DNA of 45,795 nucleotides from Bacillota bacterium (lineage in GTDB: Bacteria; Bacillota; Clostridia; Lachnospirales; Lachnospiraceae). The position numbers and the translations under genes were made by a program. Below the pieces are notes generated by a model, which saw only the letters and a list, made by a program, of their open reading frames with translations, ran no database searches and was not told where the DNA came from. Each line of letters starts with the position of its first letter. The stretch's first letter is position 1. Below, piece after piece: positions 41,302 through 45,795 of the stretch. The stretch is from assembly GCA_023436225.1 (NCBI GenBank), contig JAEZKA010000070.1:1-45795 (forward strand), in the 5' to 3' direction.

Positions 41302-41658
41302 TTAATCTTCTAGCTGGTCTCTACTAACCGTTTTGCCATCTCTCCAGATACGTTCCAGGTTGTAGAACAGACGATCCTCCTTAGAGAATACATGTACTAC
41401 CACATCGCCGTAATCCATCAGTATCCAACTGGCACTTCTCACACCTTCAATTCTCTTTGGCTCATAACCATTTTTACCCAAGGTATCCGAAACCGAGTTC
41501 ATAAGAGCATCTACCTGGGAGGAGTTTGTTCCATTTGCGATTATAAAATAATCAGCAATAATTGAAATGTCCTTAATCTCAATTACTGTGATGTCTTCAC
41601 CCTTCTTCTCTTCTAATGCCTCATAAGCAAGTCTAACCATTTTCTTTGAATTGTCCAT
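41302..41658 (-). CDS. rsfS: ribosomal silencing factor RsfS
   Basis: A 118-aa RsfS/Iojap protein. It binds ribosomal protein uL14 and blocks joining of the 30S and 50S subunits when nutrients are short. Family marks are ADYFIIANGTNSSQVDAL, WILMDYGDVVVHVFSKEDRLFYNLERIW. Length is typical. It ends the conserved obgE-yhbY-nadD-yqeK-rsfS order and lies 39 bp after yqeK. Confidence 0.96.
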   Translation of the reverse strand: MDNSKKMVRLAYEALEEKKGEDITVIEIKDISIIADYFIIANGTNSSQVDALMNSVSDTLGKNGYEPKRIEGVRSASWILMDYGDVVVHVFSKEDRLFYNLERIWRDGKTVSRDQLED

Positions 41659-41697
41659 TGCAATCCCCTTTCAATCTCAATGCTACTTTCAAAACCT

Positions 41698-42282
41698 TTA
41701 TAGCTTATTGTGTGCACTAAGCTTTGCTTTATAATATTCATAAGTATCTACTGTCATTGTATCAATGTCAGCCTTTGTTTGTTCCAGATATCCCAGAGTA
41801 TTCTCCAGTATCATAAGCACAGCTTGGTCCAGTTCCAAATATGCCATCGCCCTAATCTCATCTATTCTCGGTAAAGGCTTGCGGTATGGCTCAATATAAT
41901 CTGCTGTAAATATTATCTTCTCTAGTAGAGTCATATTCGGTCTGCCAGTGGTATGATATATGATAGAGCTGATGATCTCCGGATCCTCAATACCGAACAG
42001 TTCTTTGGCAAATGCCGCTCCTACCTTGCTATGGAGCAAAAATGGGCACCTGGCTTCAATCTCTGTTACCTCCAAGTGATTTACCTCACAGTATTGTAAT
42101 AACTCTTGATCAGATAAATTCCTAGCACAATCATGTAGAATACCGGCGATACTGGCTTTCTCAGTATCATAGCCATAGATTACAGCAAGGTCACAAGCTA
42201 CTTCCTCCACACCAGTGCTATGAATGTAACGTGGTTGTTTTAAGGTCTCTTTTATTCTGTCCCGCAATAATTCTAGATTCAT
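41698..42282 (-). CDS. yqeK: YqeK-type HD-domain Ap4A hydrolase
   Basis: A 194-aa HD-superfamily metal-dependent phosphohydrolase. The metal site is visible in RYIHSTGVEEVA, GILHDCARNL, LLHSKVGAAFA and IIYHTTGRPNM. The YqeK group cleaves diadenosine tetraphosphate symmetrically to ADP. Its location between nadD and rsfS is the classic one. GGAGGAAGAGAT precedes the ATG. 42283-42453 upstream holds two direct copies of AACCTTCTATTGTCATGAA and no gene. Confidence 0.93.
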   Translation of the reverse strand: MNLELLRDRIKETLKQPRYIHSTGVEEVACDLAVIYGYDTEKASIAGILHDCARNLSDQELLQYCEVNHLEVTEIEARCPFLLHSKVGAAFAKELFGIEDPEIISSIIYHTTGRPNMTLLEKIIFTADYIEPYRKPLPRIDEIRAMAYLELDQAVLMILENTLGYLEQTKADIDTMTVDTYEYYKAKLSAHNKL

Positions 42283-42453
42283 TCTATCTCTTCCTCCGGT
42301 ATAAATAAAAAATCATAGGTTTATTAGAAGTCATTCAATAATATGAATGCTATATAAACCTTCTATTGTCATGAAAGATAGAATGCACGCCTCGCGAACC
42401 TTCTATTGTCATGAATTAATACTATTGTCCAAGTTCGCAGCACTTCGGTAACC
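42283..42453. repeat. spacer with a 19-bp direct repeat
   Basis: AACCTTCTATTGTCATGAA occurs at 42356-42374 and again at 42398-42416. The spacer separates yqeK from nadD, which are normally closer. No frame or strong terminator is seen. It may be a small insertion or duplication. Confidence 0.55.
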
Positions 42454-43065
42454 TTAAGGACTAATATGATATAGCCTGTGTTGACTAATATATCTTGCTA
42501 CTTGATCCGGCAGATAATATCGGATGGTCTTATTCTGAGCGACCCGGCTACGAATATCTGCTGAGGCAATCTGTATGGTAGGCATCGAGATCAATTGAAT
42601 ATCAGCATGGAACTGCTCCTTCAAAAGCTCTGCCTGAGCTGCAAGCTTTGTCCCATCTACATGATCTCTCGTGGCTGCAACCACCGTACATAGATCAAAA
42701 ATCACCTGTGGCTCATGCCACTGATGCATCATAAACAGGGAATCGGCTCCGACGATAAAATAATATCGAACTTCTAGATTTTGTTTGGATAAAAGCGTTA
42801 AGGTATCTGCAGTATAGGTATAACCTTCGCGTTCCATTTCAACAGTTGAAAGAGTAAAATGAGAATTGTCCTGAATTGCCAGGTTAATCATGTCCACTCT
42901 CTGTTGATCCGTAATCATTTCCGGCTTTGCTTTATGCGGAGGGTTCTTTGAGGGCATAAAGAGTATTTGATCCAAACCAATCTGTTCGTAAGCATTTTCT
43001 GCTAAGAACAAATGTCCGTTATGAATCGGATTAAAGGTTCCTCCCATAATTCCTATTTTCTTCAT
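42454..43065 (-). CDS. nadD: nicotinate-nucleotide adenylyltransferase
   Basis: A 203-aa nucleotidyltransferase that converts nicotinate mononucleotide plus ATP to deamido-NAD. Signatures are GIMGGTFNPIHNGHL (the GTFDPxHxGH motif), MPSKNPPHK, FIVGADSLFMMHQWHEPQ and a C-terminal ISSTxIR-like IASADIRSR. Length is standard. It is 44 bp after yhbY and in the usual order. Cytoplasmic, essential in NAD synthesis and salvage. Confidence 0.97.
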   Translation of the reverse strand: MKKIGIMGGTFNPIHNGHLFLAENAYEQIGLDQILFMPSKNPPHKAKPEMITDQQRVDMINLAIQDNSHFTLSTVEMEREGYTYTADTLTLLSKQNLEVRYYFIVGADSLFMMHQWHEPQVIFDLCTVVAATRDHVDGTKLAAQAELLKEQFHADIQLISMPTIQIASADIRSRVAQNKTIRYYLPDQVARYISQHRLYHISP

Positions 43066-43109
43066 CAGTCCACTGCCTTCCTATTCTTAATCAGGCCTTC
43101 TCATAGATA

Positions 43110-43427
43110 TTATTGTGCTGTATTTTTTGATTTCTTCTCTACAGGAAGAACAATTTTCTTCTTATCCTTCGATTCTCTATATAATACAATCTTCTTACCA
43201 ATCACCTGAACCACCTCAGAGTGGGTACGCTCAGCTAACATCTGTGCCATCTCCTTCGGATCATCCATACAGTTTTTTAGGACACTAATCTTAATCAATT
43301 CTCTTGCTTCCAAAGCTTCGGATACCCCCTCAGTTAGCTCCGGAGTTAAAGCAGACTTTCCGATCTGATAGATCGGATCGATTGTCATTGCCAAGCCCTT
43401 TAAATAAGCTCTTTGCTTTGTTGTCAT
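43110..43427 (-). CDS. yhbY: YhbY/CRM-domain ribosome-associated RNA-binding protein
   Basis: The ATG at 43427 follows AAGGAG by 7 nt, giving 105 aa; an upstream start at 43454 is less likely. The CRM fold is clear: RAYLKGLAMTIDPIYQIGK, then ALEARELIKISVLKNC and the final VQVIGKKIVLYRES. CRM proteins bind pre-50S ribosomes or structured RNA. It lies between obgE and nadD as in many clostridia. Confidence 0.94.
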   Translation of the reverse strand: MTTKQRAYLKGLAMTIDPIYQIGKSALTPELTEGVSEALEARELIKISVLKNCMDDPKEMAQMLAERTHSEVVQVIGKKIVLYRESKDKKKIVLPVEKKSKNTAQ

Positions 43428-43509
43428 CAGTATACTCCTTTCAAAAGTAAACATACAATTCTTTAAGCGAAATTATATCGTTATGGTTATTCTTATCCTC
43501 TATAGTGGG

Positions 43510-44793
43510 TTACTTATAATAGTCGAAGCTTAGGCCATACATCCTAACGGTATCACCCTCTCCAATTTCAAGCTCCTCCAGCTTCTCCAGAATACCATTA
43601 TCCTTCAAGAACTTCTGGAAGAATTCAAAGCCCTTCTCTGAATCGATATTAGTATAACCAAGCATTCTCTCGATACGAGGTCCTTCCACAACAAATAAAT
43701 GCTCATCTTCCTTCCATACCTCGAAGGGAAGGCTGGAGCTTGCCATATCCTCAGGGAAGAATTCCTTCTCGAATACAATCGGCGTGCTATCCAGATTATT
43801 CAGCATTCCCTTTACATGGTAGAGAAGCTCCTTCATGCCCTTACCGCTAACAGCGGAAATAGAAAATACAGGAATCCCCATCGGCTCATACTTTTCTTTG
43901 ATTTTCCTGATTATCTCTTCGGCATCCTCTTCCATTAAAACATCTGTCTTATTAGCAGCAATGACTTGCGGACGCGTTGCCAGTTCTGCATTGTATGCAG
44001 TCAGCTCTGTATTAATCTTCTCAATATCCTCGATTGGATCACGACCTTCGGTTGAGGCTGCATCCACGAGATGGATGATAACCTTAGTACGCTCGATATG
44101 TCTTAAGAACTCATGGCCTAATCCAAGCCCTTCGGAAGCACCTTCGATTAATCCCGGAATATCAGCAATCACAAAACCGCCACCTTCCAGGTCGACCACG
44201 CCAAGGTTAGGACTTAATGTGGTAAAATGATAGTTACCGATCTTTGGTCTAGCATTCGTTACACGGGATAACAAGGTTGACTTACCTACATTCGGGAACC
44301 CAACTAAACCTACATCCGCAATAACCTTCAGCTCCAGCAATACATTCATCTCCTGTGCTTTCTGCCCAGGCTGTGCATACATTGGTACCTGCATGGTAGC
44401 AGTTGCATAATGCTGATTACCCTTACCGCCACGACCGCCACGAAGAATCACTTCACGGTTGTGACCATGGGACATATCGGCAACCACTTTACCTGATTCC
44501 TTTTCCTTGATTACCGTACCCGGTGGGACCTTTACAATCAGGTCATTTCCGTTTTTACCATGGCATTTCTTCTTACCGCCGGGTTCGCCGTCCTCGGCAC
44601 AGTACTTACGAACAAACCGAAAATCCGACAAGGTATTAAGACCCTCATCTACTTGAAAAATCAGGTCTCCACCTTTTCCGCCATCGCCGCCATCGGGACC
44701 ACCGGCCGGAACAAAGATCTCCTTACGAAAGCTCACATGACCGTCGCCGCCCTTACCGGAACGAATATAAATCTCCGCTCTATCTGCAAACAT
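43510..44793 (-). CDS. obgE: GTPase ObgE
   Basis: A 427-aa Obg GTPase with a ribosome-assembly and stress role. The Gly-rich Obg domain fills residues 1-158 (GGDGGKGGDLIF, GGRGGKGNQHYATA). The G domain has GFPNVGKS (G1), the switch I Thr, DIPGLIEGA (G3), NKTD (G4) and SAVSGKG (G5). A C-terminal OCT domain closes the protein (RMYGLSFDYYK). It is the first gene after a long spacer from rpmA. Confidence 0.97.
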   Translation of the reverse strand: MFADRAEIYIRSGKGGDGHVSFRKEIFVPAGGPDGGDGGKGGDLIFQVDEGLNTLSDFRFVRKYCAEDGEPGGKKKCHGKNGNDLIVKVPPGTVIKEKESGKVVADMSHGHNREVILRGGRGGKGNQHYATATMQVPMYAQPGQKAQEMNVLLELKVIADVGLVGFPNVGKSTLLSRVTNARPKIGNYHFTTLSPNLGVVDLEGGGFVIADIPGLIEGASEGLGLGHEFLRHIERTKVIIHLVDAASTEGRDPIEDIEKINTELTAYNAELATRPQVIAANKTDVLMEEDAEEIIRKIKEKYEPMGIPVFSISAVSGKGMKELLYHVKGMLNNLDSTPIVFEKEFFPEDMASSSLPFEVWKEDEHLFVVEGPRIERMLGYTNIDSEKGFEFFQKFLKDNGILEKLEELEIGEGDTVRMYGLSFDYYK

Positions 44794-45230
44794 TTTATCA
44801 CCTGTCTAGCGTTAGAAGTGAAAGCTTGTTCCGCTTGTCCTTCTACGCTATCCTCTCTATTTCATACAATTACAATATGTTACTTCTTCACACAAATCAA
44901 TCATTCGTTTGTGCTGAGGAATACACAGGCACAAACTTCTAAATGTGAATTACTATTCATTCACACTATTCCTGCATGCTGCCAAGACACCGCGAATTTG
45001 GGCGGCAGCACAAATTTGCCAAATGAAAAATCTATAATTTTTCATTCTAACACTTCATTCTGCATCTATGATGCAGCCTTCATATTGTTTCCAAAATCTA
45101 TCATGCTTATTATAATAAAAAAAGCCGTCAACTTCAACACGTATTCTCTATGCATTATTACAGGAACACTTTCTAAGTATTTAATTTTGTTTCCTGTCTA
45201 CATCTTTTTATTATATATTCTTAAACCGGC
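44794..45230. other. hairpin-rich spacer upstream of obgE
   Basis: No convincing gene on either strand; a long plus-strand frame here is antisense and lacks a start signal. Several short inverted repeats occur: TAGCGTTAGAAG/CTTCTACGCTA (about 44810-44850), TGTGAAT/ATTCACA (about 44944-44969), TGAAAAAT/ATTTTTCA (about 45024-45046), GCATC/GATGC (about 45062-45075). The obgE promoter is expected here. Confidence 0.45.
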
Positions 45231-45383
45231 TTATCTGATGAAGGCAATCTTTACGATGGACGCGTAGGTTTCATCCGGATAAATACCCTTTTTCTCGAAA
45301 TTGAAATATCTTCTAATCCAAGCTTCCACTTCCGAGGAAGATAGAATGCTTCTGCAAAGGGCTGCCTTCACTGCCGTTATCAT
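45231..45383 (-). CDS. candidate 50-aa small protein between rpmA and obgE
   Basis: ATG at 45381-45383 with AGAGG 5 nt ahead; the frame reads MITAVKAALCRSI, then EVEAWIRRYFNFEKKGIYPD and ends VKIAFIR. The codons upstream of the Met (AIYGYTHFEEER) also look protein-like up to a stop. The gene may therefore be a truncated remnant. The mix of residues is not random-looking and the position is constant-gene territory. No family is recognised. Confidence 0.4.
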   Translation of the reverse strand: MITAVKAALCRSILSSSEVEAWIRRYFNFEKKGIYPDETYASIVKIAFIR

Positions 45384-45455
45384 CCGTTCCTCTTCAAAAT
45401 GAGTATAACCATAAATGGCTTATATTCACCTTTTTATATATTGCATCTATAATAA

Positions 45456-45554
45456 TTAATAAGTCTTCTCAGCCGATTTCATCACATCTCGCAAATTCAG
45501 CGAGCGCATCTGCCCCGTGAGCCGCCCCATGGGCTCAGCCTTTCCCTTTGGCAT
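45456..45554 (-). CDS. candidate 32-aa basic small peptide or GC-rich structured element
   Basis: A short frame MPKGKAEPMGRLTGQMRSLN... with GAGAGG only 2 nt before the ATG. The block is much richer in G+C than its surroundings and contains the hairpin TGAGCC/GGCTCA. It could be a small basic peptide, a gene fragment or an RNA structure in the rpmA-obgE transcript. Confidence 0.25.
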   Translation of the reverse strand: MPKGKAEPMGRLTGQMRSLNLRDVMKSAEKTY

Positions 45555-45694
45555 AACCTCTCACGTCCTGATCCTCGTTATAGATTGGATCTCAATAAAT
45601 CCTTCCGCTCTTTCTTCTCCATAGCTACCCAAAAAAATAAACATATACCGTCTATTGTGCGCCCATATAATGTCAAAAGAATAAAGCATAAAAG

Positions 45695-45726
45695 AACCCC
45701 AAATCCTGTTCTGAGAATTTGGGGTT
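45695..45726 (-). terminator. terminator after rpmA
   Basis: AACCCCAAAT pairs with ATTTGGGGTT. On the minus strand the stem is followed by CTTTTATG. It lies 17 bp after the rpmA stop and would separate rpmA from obgE transcription or attenuate read-through. Confidence 0.75.
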
Positions 45727-45743
45727 AATCTACGAATGTTTAA

Positions 45744-45795
45744 TTACTTCGCTTCTACCGGGTGAACACTAGCTTGTTTCTTGTCTCTACCCTTG
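45744..45795 (-). CDS. rpmA: ribosomal protein bL27, C-terminal end (partial)
   Basis: The last 16 codons before the window edge read KGRDKKQASVHPVEAK then TAA. That is the usual C-terminus of Firmicute bL27 (xGRDKKQxSVxP). The gene order rpmA then obgE on the same strand is conserved in bacteria and supports the call. The rest lies outside the window. Confidence 0.85.
   Translation of the reverse strand, partial: KGRDKKQASVHPVEAK

Noticed and set aside
44560..45267. A 235-codon plus-strand open frame over the 5' part of obgE and its upstream spacer
   Set aside because: It is antisense to the well-supported ObgE Gly-rich domain, has no ribosome binding site or recognisable motif, and its length follows from obgE codon use.
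1..45795. tRNA or rRNA genes
   Set aside because: Scanning by eye showed no GGTTCGAATCC-type TpsiC arms with matching acceptor stems and no rRNA-like conserved blocks; a tRNA search tool would settle this.

Overview
The window reads as chromosomal DNA of a low-G+C Firmicute of class Clostridia, probably Lachnospiraceae. The evidence is the conserved block rpmA-obgE-yhbY-nadD-yqeK-rsfS next to a divergent yneA/lexA pair, several T-box and TPP riboswitches with intrinsic terminators, near-consensus SigA promoters (TTGACA-N17-TATAAT) and strong GGAGG ribosome binding sites. Taxonomy is inferred from content only. Most genes lie on the minus strand.

Layout. 1-330: hairpin-rich debris resembling insertion-sequence ends. 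328-4163: a thiamine salvage operon (tenA, broken thiN, thiD, thiE, HAD phosphatase, NUDIX hydrolase) behind one strong promoter and two tandem TPP riboswitches, each with its own terminator. 4209-8129: small accessory genes (SmpA-like protein, isochorismatase-family hydrolase, divergent WYL regulator, APH-type kinase, methyltransferase). 8484-10635: a short alanyl-tRNA synthetase under an Ala T-box. 10696-14735: a decayed peptide (RiPP) island. It holds a secreted SH3/Ig-like protein, an intact Cys-rich double-Gly precursor, a DUF975 membrane protein, a sigma region 4 remnant, a precursor leader fused to the SPASM half of its radical-SAM maturase, an orphan T-box terminator, and three identically spaced LytTR-type direct repeats. 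14896-16077: an FAD oxidoreductase without its FAD-binding N-terminus. 16244-22684: a TsaA/TrmO-UvrA fusion directly behind an AraC/GyrI regulator, then a C45 acyltransferase-like enzyme and a second AraC/GyrI regulator. 23070-26065: a PlsC-like acyltransferase and a CvpA-like membrane protein.

26221-36895: a VTC polyphosphate polymerase-like / DUF4956 / repeat-bearing lipoprotein operon and a two-component system. They were probably neighbours until a 5,272-bp IS66-type element inserted between them (29679-34950; terminal inverted repeats and an 8-bp target duplication AATATAAG are both visible). The element carries a TetR regulator and a heterodimeric ABC exporter. 37283-39670: a divergent methionyl-tRNA synthetase paralogue under a Met T-box. 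39718-41126: yneA and lexA facing each other across six SOS-box-like sites. 41302-45795: the conserved rsfS-yqeK-nadD-yhbY-obgE-rpmA(partial) block, with an unusually long rpmA-obgE spacer holding hairpins and two small open frames.

Strongest leads: the tandem-TsaA/UvrA fusion in a ligand-sensing neighbourhood, the IS66 unit transposon with an exporter cargo, the LytTR-box RiPP island with fusion and frameshift decay, and the two unusual T-box-controlled aminoacyl-tRNA synthetases. All functions are read from sequence motifs alone; no database search was possible.
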